Shown piece after piece: positions 55,209 to 63,065 of a stretch of DNA of 64,000 bases. Where the stretch lies: contig NZ_CP096205.1 of the NCBI RefSeq assembly GCF_023195775.1, positions 310,001 to 374,000 on the forward strand, read 5' to 3'. The position numbers and the translations under genes are program-made. Position 1 is the stretch's first letter. Each line of letters starts with the position of its first letter. A model generated the notes under the pieces. It was not told the DNA's origin. It saw nothing but the letters and a program-made list of their open reading frames with translations, and ran no database searches. Source of the DNA: Flavobacterium azooxidireducens. GTDB taxonomy: Bacteria > Bacteroidota > Bacteroidia > Flavobacteriales > Flavobacteriaceae.

Positions 55209-55258
55209 AGCTTGTTTAGATATAGTAACAACCTTGTACAGACTATTTAAAGAGAAAC

Positions 55259-55657
55259 TTACTTTTTCTTTGTTCTCTCTAAACCATTGGATTGTAGGGT
55301 GCTTGAGTTTTTTTTAATGTCAATATTTAGCTCATCTTTGGCAATATCAATCATCTTTTCCAAATACTCAATCTGAATTTGCTTCTGACCAACTATTTGC
55401 TCCAAACTTTTAATTTTCTGCTCTAGCTCTTTTAGCTTTTGAGTGTTACTTTCTTTCATCTCAACAACCCGTATTCCTTTTTTGTTAAAGGTAGAAAATT
55501 TATAAATCCATTGATAAATAGATTTATTACAGATACCATATAATTTTTCTAATTGATAAACACTGTAAATTCCGCTTTCATATAACGAAACTATTTCCTG
55601 TTTAAACTCGGTAGAATAAAATCGATACTTCTTAATTTTTCTCAAATTTGCTTTCAT
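55259..55657 (-). CDS. IS3-family OrfA, copy 2
   Basis: 132 residues, identical to copy 1: helix-turn-helix plus coiled coil, with the A8 slippery run near its 3' end (minus strand 55315-55308). Confidence 0.93.
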   Translation of the reverse strand: MKANLRKIKKYRFYSTEFKQEIVSLYESGIYSVYQLEKLYGICNKSIYQWIYKFSTFNKKGIRVVEMKESNTQKLKELEQKIKSLEQIVGQKQIQIEYLEKMIDIAKDELNIDIKKNSSTLQSNGLERTKKK

Positions 55658-55731
55658 ATAAGTTGACTTTTGTGGTCAACCTATATCAGGGACGTACATT
55701 CAACAGATAACAGACAACGGACAACAGACAC

Positions 55732-56028
55732 CTACCTCAAAACCAACTCCTTCACCACATCTTTTCGCAATTCGTCGTTGAGCATCGTGATGATTTTTTG
55801 TTTTCCGTGACTGAGTTCTTCTCGCAAAACGGCAGATGTTAGTGTGACATAGAGTGTTGCTCCTTTAAGGATAACTTCTTTGGTGTAGGTGTTTACGCCG
55901 TTTCCCATAAGGTCTTTCCACGCTTTTTCGACGTCGATTTTGTCCATACCAGATTGGAGTTTATTGTTTTCAATAAACGCTTTGAGTACGTCAGAAATCG
56001 GGCTTTCGTTGTTTAATCGTTTGGCCAT
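55732..56028 (-). CDS. DUF721 (DciA-like) family protein
   Basis: 98 residues. The pattern ISDVLKAFIENNKLQSGMDKI, VEKAWKDLMGNGVNTYTKEV, and LYVTLTSAVLREELSHGKQKIITMLNDEL is that of DUF721, related to DciA, the loader of the replicative helicase in many bacteria. A role in nucleic acid handling is thus likely. Its ATG overlaps the lipoprotein stop by one base. The split hairpin begins 2 bp after its stop. Confidence 0.87.
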   Translation of the reverse strand: MAKRLNNESPISDVLKAFIENNKLQSGMDKIDVEKAWKDLMGNGVNTYTKEVILKGATLYVTLTSAVLREELSHGKQKIITMLNDELRKDVVKELVLR

Positions 56029-56447
56029 TATTGGATAGAAATGGGTTTGAATCGTTTGTAATGATATTCTAAATCTTGCTTGTTTTTGAGGACTAAAATG
56101 CTATCGGTTAACGTTAAAATTTCTTCGCTCCATTGGGCAAAATCGGTTTTATAATGAATTAAGAAAATACCGGAACTGTCTTTAATTTCAATGGTTTCCA
56201 ACTCATCATTGGTTAGATATTTACCATCAAACTGCGGTTTTACTTTTTTTCTGAAACCGGTATTGTTTTTCCATTCGATATAATCAATGGTTTCATTAAT
56301 TTTATACTCTTTTTCTTGACCATCAGGCAATTGTACTTTTTGAATTTCCCAATAACCGGTTATTTTTGAAATGGAATCGGGGGAAACCTTTTCTTGACAA
56401 GAAATCAATACAATTGAAAAAATAAGGGAATAAAAAAGCTGTTTCAT
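56028..56447 (-). CDS. lipocalin-like lipoprotein
   Basis: 139 residues with a lipoprotein signal ending VLISCQEK. The rest has a small lipocalin-like pattern (KITGYWEIQKVQLPDG, ending ILTLTDSILVLKNKQDLEYHYKR) with eight short strands expected. Function unknown. Coupled to DUF721 by a TAATG overlap. Confidence 0.8.
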   Translation of the reverse strand: MKQLFYSLIFSIVLISCQEKVSPDSISKITGYWEIQKVQLPDGQEKEYKINETIDYIEWKNNTGFRKKVKPQFDGKYLTNDELETIEIKDSSGIFLIHYKTDFAQWSEEILTLTDSILVLKNKQDLEYHYKRFKPISIQ

Positions 56448-56555
56448 CGTTTTAAAATAAAGTTTAAAATTACAATTATTTTGAAGGAATAAAAAGTAAA
56501 TTTGATTAAACCTTTTTAAAAATATTGAGTCTAAGTTGACATAAAATCGTAAGTT

Positions 56556-57623
56556 ATGAAGAACTATTTTCCACTTATTTTGTTAGCAGTTTTACTTTTA
56601 AACTGTTCGTCTGACTCTGATTCTTCAGAAGATATTCCAACTGAAAGTATGTATTTTCCACCAATTTCAGGAAATGTTTGGGAAACCAAATCGATGAGTG
56701 AATTGGGTTGGAATGAAAGTGAAGTGCAACCTTTGTTGACATTTTTGGAAGAAAAACATACAAAAGGTTTCATTATTTTGGTGAATGGTCGAATTGTGAT
56801 GGAAAATTATTTCAATGGACATACGGCTACTTCTCCTTGGTATTGGGCGAGTGCCGGGAAAACATTAACAACCGCAACGATTGGAATTGCTCAACAAGAA
56901 GGTTTGCTTAATATTAATGATAAAGTTTCGGATTATTTGGGAACAGGTTGGACTTCCGCTCCGTTAGCTAAAGAAAATTTGATTACGAATAAACATTTAC
57001 TATCAATGACTTCCGGTTTGGATGACGGAATGGGAAATGGAAACTCACCTGCGGAGTTGCAATACTTAGCTGATGCGGGAACGCGTTGGGCTTATCATAA
57101 TGTTTTTGAAAAATTGCAAGATGTGATTGCCGATGCAACTAATCAATCTTTTGATGCTTATTTTACTTCAAAACTTAAAAGTAAAATTGGGATGACCGGA
57201 ACATGGTTAGCTGTAGATGAATTTAATGTTTATTGGAGTACAACACGTAGTACAGCTCGTTTTGGACTATTATCTTTAAATAAAGGAAAGTGGAATTCGG
57301 AAATTATTGTTCCTGAAGCGTATATGATGGAAGCTATTTCACCTTCACAAAGTCTTAATAATGCATACGGTTATTTATGGTGGTTGAATGGAAAGGCAAA
57401 TTATCGCTTACCGCAAACGCAATTGCAATTTCCAGGTAGCCTGATTCCGAATGCTGCTGCCGATATGGTTTGCGGATTGGGGAAAAATGATCAGAAAATT
57501 TATGTTATCCCAAGTAAAAAAATGGTTGTGATTCGTTTAGGAGAAGTTGCTGATGGAGAAAATTTTGCCTTATCAGATTTTGATAATCAATTATGGGCAA
57601 AGATTAATGCAGTGATTGATTAA
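56556..57623 (+). CDS. serine hydrolase, class C beta-lactamase family (lipoprotein)
   Basis: 355 residues. Lipoprotein signal ends LLNCSSDSDSSED, an acidic surface-export type. The catalytic SxxK is SAGK in YWASAGKTLTTATIGIAQQE (about residue 93), a Tyr-Asn-type motif is in WAYHNVFEKLQD, and KINAVID ends it. The fold is that of penicillin-binding or esterase-type beta-lactamase relatives; the substrate is unknown and beta-lactam resistance is not implied. Own gene, convergent with the sulfurtransferase. Confidence 0.92.
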   Translation: MKNYFPLILLAVLLLNCSSDSDSSEDIPTESMYFPPISGNVWETKSMSELGWNESEVQPLLTFLEEKHTKGFIILVNGRIVMENYFNGHTATSPWYWASAGKTLTTATIGIAQQEGLLNINDKVSDYLGTGWTSAPLAKENLITNKHLLSMTSGLDDGMGNGNSPAELQYLADAGTRWAYHNVFEKLQDVIADATNQSFDAYFTSKLKSKIGMTGTWLAVDEFNVYWSTTRSTARFGLLSLNKGKWNSEIIVPEAYMMEAISPSQSLNNAYGYLWWLNGKANYRLPQTQLQFPGSLIPNAAADMVCGLGKNDQKIYVIPSKKMVVIRLGEVADGENFALSDFDNQLWAKINAVID

Positions 57624-57624
57624 T

Positions 57625-58479
57625 TTAAGATTTACTAACCGCAATTGGTTTGTTATTTCTACTCCATTCGCTCCACGAACCAACATACAATTTTGGAATT
57701 TCAAATCCGGCATAATCTATCGCTAGAAGTGTATGACAAGCTGTTACACCAGAACCACAATGAACTATAATGTCATTTGATGCATTATTTTTGAAGATAT
57801 TTTTATATTTCTCTCTTAACATTTCTGGAGAAAGAAAAAGTCCGTTCTCATCCAAATTTGTAGAAAACGGAATATTGATTGCATTTGGAATATGACCGGA
57901 AACTAAATCTATTGGTTCTGTTTCTCCATTATATCTTGCACTTTCACGAACGTCAATAATTAAGTTTGAAATATTTTTTGAAGCTTTTTCTACTTCAATT
58001 AATGTGGCTAATGGTAATTTCCAATTTTCGATTTTATATTCTTCTGTCGGTGTAGAATTTACAGAATTCGAATTGATTGGGAAATTTTGTTTTTCTGCTT
58101 CTTGAAAACCTCCATCCAAAACTTGAACTTTTTCGTGTCCGACAGATTTTAACATCCACCACATTCGAGCTGCAGCATTTGCACCACTTTTATCGTCGTA
58201 AAGAATAATGTGTGTTTTTGGAGTAATTCCTAAAGTTGAAAGTAACTTAGAAAAATTTTCTGTGGTTGGTAAAGGATGTCTTCCTCCTTTTGATACATCT
58301 TCGTTTATTTCTGCAAGTTGAGTATTTAAATCAACAAAAAGTGCTCCGTCTAAATGTTTTTGTTTGTAATTGGATTGAGTCTTTTTTCCATTACTTACAT
58401 CGAGAATAATTAAATCATTCTTTTTGTGAAGCTCTTTTAATTCTGAAACTTGAATAATAGGAGAAAGTTTGCTTTTCAT
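57625..58479 (-). CDS. two-domain rhodanese sulfurtransferase (3-mercaptopyruvate type)
   Basis: 284 residues, two rhodanese domains. The C-terminal active loop is CGSGVTACHTLLA, the CG[S/T]GVT form of 3-mercaptopyruvate sulfurtransferase; thiosulfate enzymes have CRxGxR/T. The first domain (residues 10-135, with DVSNGKKTQSNYKQKHLDGA) lacks the Cys. It moves sulfur to cyanide or thiols. Ends 2 bp after the serine hydrolase stop, convergently. Confidence 0.92.
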   Translation of the reverse strand: MKSKLSPIIQVSELKELHKKNDLIILDVSNGKKTQSNYKQKHLDGALFVDLNTQLAEINEDVSKGGRHPLPTTENFSKLLSTLGITPKTHIILYDDKSGANAAARMWWMLKSVGHEKVQVLDGGFQEAEKQNFPINSNSVNSTPTEEYKIENWKLPLATLIEVEKASKNISNLIIDVRESARYNGETEPIDLVSGHIPNAINIPFSTNLDENGLFLSPEMLREKYKNIFKNNASNDIIVHCGSGVTACHTLLAIDYAGFEIPKLYVGSWSEWSRNNKPIAVSKS

Positions 58480-58509
58480 TTTTATACAATTTAAGATTGC
58501 GTAGAATGA

Positions 58510-58803
58510 TTAACTCCCGTACTTATTCTGCAAAAAATAAACCAAATCTACTTCATAATAACGAACTGCGATGATAAGCACAACTGTAATGATTGTGATA
58601 ATCCAAGAATATTTTTTATAAAGAACTGTGTAAGCCGTCAAAATTCCCATACAAATAAATGGGATTGCTAAGATAATATTTGGAATCATCCAAGCACCAC
58701 GAAAAATGGCTATTGATTTAAGAAGTACAAAAAAGAAGCAGTAAACCGAAACAATTTTGGTTAAGGATACGAGGTATTTATTAAAAACTTTTGGTTCTTC
58801 CAT
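58510..58803 (-). CDS. hypothetical small membrane protein
   Basis: 97 residues with three predicted membrane helices (VSLTKIVSVYCFFFVLL, MIPNIILAIPFICMGIL, WIITIITVVLIIAVRYY). No family recognised. Its ATG overlaps the ftsY stop by one base (TAATG), so it is in the ftsY transcript. The sulfurtransferase follows 30 bp later on the same strand. Confidence 0.8.
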   Translation of the reverse strand: MEEPKVFNKYLVSLTKIVSVYCFFFVLLKSIAIFRGAWMIPNIILAIPFICMGILTAYTVLYKKYSWIITIITVVLIIAVRYYEVDLVYFLQNKYGS

Positions 58804-59756
58804 TATTTAAAAAACGAATCTACAAATTCATATTTGTTGAAAACCTGTAAGTCTTCGATTCCTTCTCCAACACCAATATATTTTACAGGAATTTTGAATT
58901 GATCTGATATTCCGATTACTACGCCGCCTTTTGCAGTTCCGTCTAGTTTTGTTACGGCTAAACAAGAAACTTCAGTAGCTGCTGTAAACTCTCTGGCTTG
59001 TTCGAATGCGTTTTGTCCGGTTGAACCATCTAAAACTAATAATACATCGTGAGGAGCATCGCCAACGACTTTTTGCATTACGCGTTTTACTTTGGTTAGC
59101 TCATTCATCAAATTAACTTTATTATGAAGTCGGCCCGCAGTATCAATAATTACTACATCGGCACCTTGCGTTACAGCACTTTGCAATGTATCAAAAGCAA
59201 CTGATGCAGGGTCACTTCCCATTTGTTGTTTGACGATGGGCACACCTACTCGATCTGCCCAAATTTGTAATTGGTCAATAGCAGCGGCTCTAAAAGTATC
59301 GCCAGCACCTAAAACCACTTTATGTCCGGCTTTTTTAAATTGATACGCTAATTTTCCGATTGTAGTTGTTTTACCCACTCCGTTTACACCCACAACCATA
59401 ATTACGTAGGGTTTTTTGTTGGCCGGAATATCAAATTCGGTTGCTTCGCCGGTATTGGTTTCTGATAAAAGTCCGGCAATTTCCTCGCGAAGAATTTTGT
59501 TGAGTTCTTCTGTTCCAAGGTATTTATCTTTGGCAACACGTTCTTCAATTCGATCGATAATTTTAAGAGTGGTTTTCACACCAACGTCGGAAGAAACTAA
59601 TACTTCTTCTAAATTATCCAATACGTCTTCGTCAACGGTTGATTTTCCGGCAACGGCTTTGGTTAGCTTAGCAAAAAAAGAAGTTTTGGTTTGTTCTAAA
59701 CCTTTGTCTAACGTTTCTTTTTTTTCGGATGAAAATATTCGTTTGAAAAAACTCAT
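58803..59756 (-). CDS. ftsY: signal recognition particle receptor FtsY
   Basis: 317 residues from ATG 59756 (MSFFKRIFSSEKKE); the frame goes back to 59822 but the added leader is not conserved-looking. SRP GTPase: G1 VVGVNGVGKTTTIGKLAYQ, DTFRAAAIDQLQIWADRV, G3 DVVIIDTAGRLHNKVNLM, G4 VTKLDGTAKGG, and closing GVGEGIEDLQVF. It docks the ribosome-SRP complex at the inner membrane. The short N-terminal A-domain is typical for Bacteroidota. Confidence 0.96.
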   Translation of the reverse strand: MSFFKRIFSSEKKETLDKGLEQTKTSFFAKLTKAVAGKSTVDEDVLDNLEEVLVSSDVGVKTTLKIIDRIEERVAKDKYLGTEELNKILREEIAGLLSETNTGEATEFDIPANKKPYVIMVVGVNGVGKTTTIGKLAYQFKKAGHKVVLGAGDTFRAAAIDQLQIWADRVGVPIVKQQMGSDPASVAFDTLQSAVTQGADVVIIDTAGRLHNKVNLMNELTKVKRVMQKVVGDAPHDVLLVLDGSTGQNAFEQAREFTAATEVSCLAVTKLDGTAKGGVVIGISDQFKIPVKYIGVGEGIEDLQVFNKYEFVDSFFK

Positions 59757-59799
59757 ATTCTGGTTTGTTATTTTTGATACTCTATTATTGTTACAAAGA

Positions 59800-59836
59800 T
59801 AAAATAAAAAAGCTACTCTCAATGAAAGTAGCTTTA
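59800..59836 (-). terminator. terminator of the DUF4295-rpmG-rpmB transcript
   Basis: On the minus strand AAAGCTACT / AGTAGCTTT with loop about 9 nt and a downstream TTTTTTATTTTAT tail, 20 bp after the DUF4295 stop. It separates that operon from ftsY. Confidence 0.82.
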
Positions 59837-59855
59837 ACTATAATACGGTAAGTAA

Positions 59856-60008
59856 TTATTTCTTTGTTAAGAAATTATCTACTAGTTCAGGAGCCATTAC
59901 AGATTCAACAAAAGTATAAGCTCCAGTTTTTGGAGATTTTACCATTTTAATGGCTTTAGTTAATCTTTTTGACGCTGTTTGTAACGTTGCTACGGTTTTC
60001 TTTGCCAT
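59856..60008 (-). CDS. DUF4295 family protein (50 residues)
   Basis: 50 residues, start MAKKTVATLQTASKRLTKA and end APELVDNFLTKK: the DUF4295 family of Bacteroidota, always beside the L33 gene, as here (8 bp gap). Highly basic, so it probably binds RNA or ribosomes; this is inference. It is short enough to be missed by automatic tracks. Confidence 0.93.
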   Translation of the reverse strand: MAKKTVATLQTASKRLTKAIKMVKSPKTGAYTFVESVMAPELVDNFLTKK

Positions 60009-60016
60009 TTCTTATC

Positions 60017-60199
60017 TTATTTAATTTCTTTATGAACTGTTACTTTTTTCAAGATTGGATTAAATTTTTTAATCTCTAATCTGTCCGGAGTATTCTTTTT
60101 GTTTTTAGTCGTGATATAACGAGACGTTCCAGGTACACCTGAAGTCTTGTGCTCTGTACACTCTAAAATTACTTGGATTCTATTGCCTTTCTTTGCCAT
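60017..60199 (-). CDS. rpmG: 50S ribosomal protein L33
   Basis: 60 residues. [20 protein letters not shown] and the end [15 protein letters not shown] are L33. Bacteroidota L33 lacks the zinc CxxC pairs in part, as here. Part of the rpmB-rpmG-DUF4295 transcript. Confidence 0.96.
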   Translation of the reverse strand: MAKKGNRIQVILECTEHKTSGVPGTSRYITTKNKKNTPDRLEIKKFNPILKKVTVHKEIK

Positions 60200-60225
60200 T
60201 TTTCTGTATATTTAATAGGGTGGAA

Positions 60226-60462
60226 TTAAGAAATAAATCCTTTAGCTTTTGCATCTTTCAATACTGCAGCTAACCCTTTTTTATTAATTGTTTTAATAGT
60301 AGACGCTGCTACTCTAAGCGAAATCCATCTGTCTTCTTCAGCAAGATAGAAACGTTTTTTAACTAAGTTTACAGAAAACTTTCTCTTAGTTTTGTTCATC
60401 GCGTGAGAAACATTGTTTCCTACCATCGCTCTTTTACCTGTAAGGTCACAAACTCTTGACAT
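60226..60462 (-). CDS. rpmB: 50S ribosomal protein L28
   Basis: 78 residues. [20 protein letters not shown] and [20 protein letters not shown] match L28, an exit-tunnel-region protein of the large subunit. First gene of the operon. Confidence 0.97.
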   Translation of the reverse strand: MSRVCDLTGKRAMVGNNVSHAMNKTKRKFSVNLVKKRFYLAEEDRWISLRVAASTIKTINKKGLAAVLKDAKAKGFIS

Positions 60463-60536
60463 TATGCTTATCTTTTATCGTTATTCAAAATCAGGGTGCA
60501 AAGAAACAAAAAACTAATGTATTACACAAACAAATT

Positions 60537-61784
60537 TTAGTAGTTTTTTAAAATTTCTTTCAAAAGCAGTTCAAGTCCCTTGTTTACTGCTCTGTCTATC
60601 ACTTTTTGACGAGGTTGACCAAAATTAAACTCTTCTGAAAAAACTCCTTTTGGGGTGGCAATCGCAAAACAAACTGTTCCAACCGTTGCATCGGCATCGC
60701 CTTTGGTTGGACCGGCATTTCCTGTGGTTGCTATGGCAAAATCGGTTTGAAGCAGTTTCTGAGCTCCTAAAGCCATTTCTTCGGCTACTTCTTTGCTTAC
60801 TACAGAAAATTTATCAATTGTGGATTGATTCACTCTTAGAACAGAAACTTTCGTATCGGTTGCATAGGTTACCACTCCACCTTTAAAATAGGAAGACGAA
60901 CCTGCAATTGCTGTTACTGTTTCTGCTATTTTTCCTCCCGTGCAACTTTCGGCTGTGGAAAGGGTTAATTTCTTTTGGGTTAACAATTTTCCTAAAACGA
61001 ATTCGATGCTTTCGTCTTCTTCAAAACCAACAATGATGTCGTTGATGATTTCTTGCAATTGAGCGACCAATTCGCTTATTGTTGTTTGTAAAAATTGTTC
61101 GTCTAAACCGCGAGCAGATAATCTCAAACGCACTCGTCCCGGACTTGGTAAATAGGCTAATTTTACAAATGGTGGTAAATTATTTTCCCATTCTTCGATG
61201 CGTTCGGCAACGATGCTTTCACCTTGGCCGTAGGTTAAAATGGTTTTGTGTAAAATGTATGGTCGCTTGTATTCGTTAACGATTTTCGGAATTAATTCGT
61301 CGGTTACGATGGCTTTCATTTCATAGGGAACGCCGGGTAACGAAACAAAAACCGTGTTTTCTTTTTGCATCCACATTCCGGGAGCGGTTCCGAAGTTGTT
61401 TTGCAAGACTATGCATTTGGATGGAACCAACGCTTGGTCGCGATTGACTTGAGAAACCACAAAATTCATTTTGGTAAAAAGTGCGACGATGTGATTTTCA
61501 ACGGTTTGATTTCGTTGTAAAGTATCTTCAAAATAATCGCAAAAAGTGATTTTAGTGATGTCGTCTTTTGTTGGTCCTAAACCGCCGGTAATGATGACAA
61601 AATCGACTAGGTTTTGTACCTTGGTAAAGGTTTCCAAAATATGCGTTTTATCATCGCTGATGGAAATCATTTCGTGTACTTCTACCCCAATTTTGTTTAA
61701 TGCTTTGGCTATGAAACCGGAATTGGTATCGGTGATTTGTCCGATGAGAATTTCGTCGCCAATGGTGATGATGGTTGCTTTCAA
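60537..61784 (-). CDS. cinA: CinA family protein (nicotinamide-nucleotide amidase)
   Basis: 415 residues. N-terminal MoCF-like domain ([36 protein letters not shown]) and C-terminal PncC amidase domain with the Ser in [16 protein letters not shown] and [16 protein letters not shown]. It hydrolyses NMN to nicotinate mononucleotide; the N-terminal part acts on ADP-ribose in some members. The start is TTG at 61784: no ATG is near, and a word-repeat array begins right before it. Confidence 0.94.
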   Translation of the reverse strand: MKATIITIGDEILIGQITDTNSGFIAKALNKIGVEVHEMISISDDKTHILETFTKVQNLVDFVIITGGLGPTKDDITKITFCDYFEDTLQRNQTVENHIVALFTKMNFVVSQVNRDQALVPSKCIVLQNNFGTAPGMWMQKENTVFVSLPGVPYEMKAIVTDELIPKIVNEYKRPYILHKTILTYGQGESIVAERIEEWENNLPPFVKLAYLPSPGRVRLRLSARGLDEQFLQTTISELVAQLQEIINDIIVGFEEDESIEFVLGKLLTQKKLTLSTAESCTGGKIAETVTAIAGSSSYFKGGVVTYATDTKVSVLRVNQSTIDKFSVVSKEVAEEMALGAQKLLQTDFAIATTGNAGPTKGDADATVGTVCFAIATPKGVFSEEFNFGQPRQKVIDRAVNKGLELLLKEILKNY

Positions 61785-61787
61785 TTG

Positions 61788-61862
61788 GATGGTTCGATTG
61801 TTCGATTTTTGGATTGTTAGATTATTGGATTGTTAGATTTTCCGATTATTGGATTGTTCGAA
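61788..61862. repeat. short-word array before cinA
   Basis: Degenerate words such as GGATTGTTAGATTATTGG and TCGATTGTTCG repeat over about 75 bp immediately upstream of the cinA start. Not a strict tandem period. Confidence 0.7.
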
Positions 61863-61889
61863 AGTAGTTCAATCGAAGCAGAATTTCAT

Positions 61890-62026
61890 AGCCCGGATAG
61901 TAGCGGAAAGCCCGGAACTAAAAAAACTAATTTTTCTTGGCAAAAAAGAGCGACCAAAGGAAGCTACTTTTTTGGCTTAGAAAAATAGTTTTTTTAGTGA
62001 GGACTTGCAGCGGATAGCCGGAATAG
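61890..62026. ncRNA. structured intergenic repeat, copy B
   Basis: Blocks AGCCCGGATAGTAGCGGAAA (61890-61909) and AGCGGATAGCC (62009-62019) frame an outer stem 61917-61937 with 61979-61998 (one bulge) and an inner stem 61941-61948 with 61967-61974, loop GCGACCAAAGGAAGC. The stems differ from copy A in sequence but still pair. Its right end is about 5 bp from the Hpt-gene stop, the same location as in copy A. Confidence 0.7.
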
Positions 62027-62030
62027 CTTC

Positions 62031-62375
62031 TTATAATTCGAAATCTTTATTGATTTCTTTTACGGCTTTTTCTACTTGATCTTCGATACTTTTGAAAATC
62101 TCTTTTATTTCTTTGCGTTTTCCTTCGCGTTTTGTCCAAGCTTCTACTTGAAGAATTTCTTCGTAGGCCACGTTCATTCCCAATAAATCAAGCGTGGGTT
62201 TTATTTTGTGTGCATAGCTGTAGGCCAATTTGTGGTTTTTTTCTTCGATGCCTTGTTTGACGAACTTTAAATCTTCCGGAATTTCGCTCACAAAAAGGGT
62301 AATTATTTGGAGAACGAACTCGGGATCGTTGTCTGAAAGTGCATAGACTTTGGCTAAGTTATAGTTTAATGCCAT
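62031..62375 (-). CDS. Hpt-domain phosphotransfer protein
   Basis: 114 residues forming a four-helix Hpt domain. The phospho-accepting His is in LAYSYAHKIKPTLDLLGM (about residue 56). It passes phosphate between receiver domains in a phosphorelay; partners are not in the window unless the system at 14.4 kb is involved, which would be speculative. It starts 4 bp after the FAH gene stop and shares that transcript. Confidence 0.93.
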   Translation of the reverse strand: MALNYNLAKVYALSDNDPEFVLQIITLFVSEIPEDLKFVKQGIEEKNHKLAYSYAHKIKPTLDLLGMNVAYEEILQVEAWTKREGKRKEIKEIFKSIEDQVEKAVKEINKDFEL

Positions 62376-62379
62376 TTTT

Positions 62380-62991
62380 TTATTTTACTTGAATTCGGAA
62401 TAGTTTTTTGTTTTCAATGAATCCTTCGAGGATGTCGTTTGGGTTTACTTTTGCCACACCTTCTGGTGTTCCGGTAAAAATAATGTCGCCAATTTTGAGT
62501 GTAAAGTATTGAGAAACATAGGCTATAAGTTCGTCAATTTTCCACAACATATGGCTGGTATTCCCCTTTTGAACGGTATTTCCGTTGGATTTCAGCTCAA
62601 AATTAATATTTTCTGTGGAACTAAAATCTTTTTTCGATAAAAAGCTACCAATAACCGCTGAACCGTCAAAAGCCTTGGCTTTTTCCCAAGGCAAACCTTT
62701 TTCTTTGAGTTTTGCTTGTAAATCGCGTGCGGTAAAGTCGATTCCGAGACCGATTTCGTCGTAATAATTTGGTGCAAATTTGGCATCGATGTATTTGCCG
62801 ACTTTGTTGATTCGTACTAAAATTTCGACTTCGTGGTGAATATCGTCGCTAAATTCGGGAATCACAAAAGGGTGTTGTTTGAGCAAAACCGCACTGTCGG
62901 GTTTTAGAAAAACGACCGGTTCATCGGGTCGCTCGTTGTGAAGCTCTTCGATGTGTTTGGTGTAATTTCTTCCGATGCAGATTATTTTCAT
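62380..62991 (-). CDS. fumarylacetoacetate hydrolase-family protein
   Basis: 203 residues. Motifs: MKIICIGRNYTKHIEELHN at the start, metal ligands in HHEVEILVRINK, GIDFTARDLQAKLKEKGLPW, KAFDGSAVIG, and DIIFTGTPEGVAKVNPND. The short FAH form acts as acylpyruvate hydrolase or oxaloacetate tautomerase/decarboxylase; the substrate cannot be fixed. The ATG is 2 bp from an 8-bp tandem array lying in the leader, where a ribosome would bind. Cotranscribed with the Hpt gene. Confidence 0.9.
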   Translation of the reverse strand: MKIICIGRNYTKHIEELHNERPDEPVVFLKPDSAVLLKQHPFVIPEFSDDIHHEVEILVRINKVGKYIDAKFAPNYYDEIGLGIDFTARDLQAKLKEKGLPWEKAKAFDGSAVIGSFLSKKDFSSTENINFELKSNGNTVQKGNTSHMLWKIDELIAYVSQYFTLKIGDIIFTGTPEGVAKVNPNDILEGFIENKKLFRIQVK

Positions 62992-62993
62992 GG

Positions 62994-63057
62994 CTGAGTT
63001 GCTGAGTTTCTGAGATGCTGAGTTGCTGAGTTGCTGAGATTCTGAGATTCTGAGATT
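62994..63057. repeat. 8-bp tandem array in the FAH gene leader
   Basis: Eight units of CTGAG(T/A)T(T/G) fill 64 bp between the FAH gene start (62991) and the exonuclease stop (63066), with a degenerate ninth unit at 63058-63065. Copy number could change the leader length. Confidence 0.93.
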
Positions 63058-63065
63058 CTTAGAAT

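Larger units (their letters stand above)
54284..55698 (-). mobile_element. IS3-family insertion sequence, copy 2
   Basis: 1415 bp with the same ends and the same proteins as copy 1, offset 33,760 bp, same orientation. The flanks are GTT on the left and TTC on the right, so a 3-bp duplication is missing, unlike copy 1. Both copies share hairpin-type surroundings. Confidence 0.95.
54263..55729. repeat. 21-bp inverted repeat split by the second IS
   Basis: Left arm GTCTGTTGTCGGTTGTCGGT (54263-54282, next base T) against the arm at 55709-55729: 19 of 21 positions pair. Without the IS this is a hairpin with a 10-nt loop that ends 2 bp before the DUF721 stop. The IS lies at the stem-loop junction. 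No target duplication is seen here. Confidence 0.75.

Noticed and set aside
20524..55698. A composite transposon bounded by the two IS copies
   Set aside because: The 32 kb between are housekeeping genes in ordinary order, and each IS has its own hairpin target site; independent insertions are simpler.
56556..57623. Beta-lactam resistance gene
   Set aside because: Only the SxxK serine-hydrolase fold is visible; surface lipoprotein relatives are not resistance enzymes by default.
59757..59822. Longer N-terminus for FtsY
   Set aside because: The extra residues are not FtsY-like; MSFFKRIF at 59756 is the usual start.
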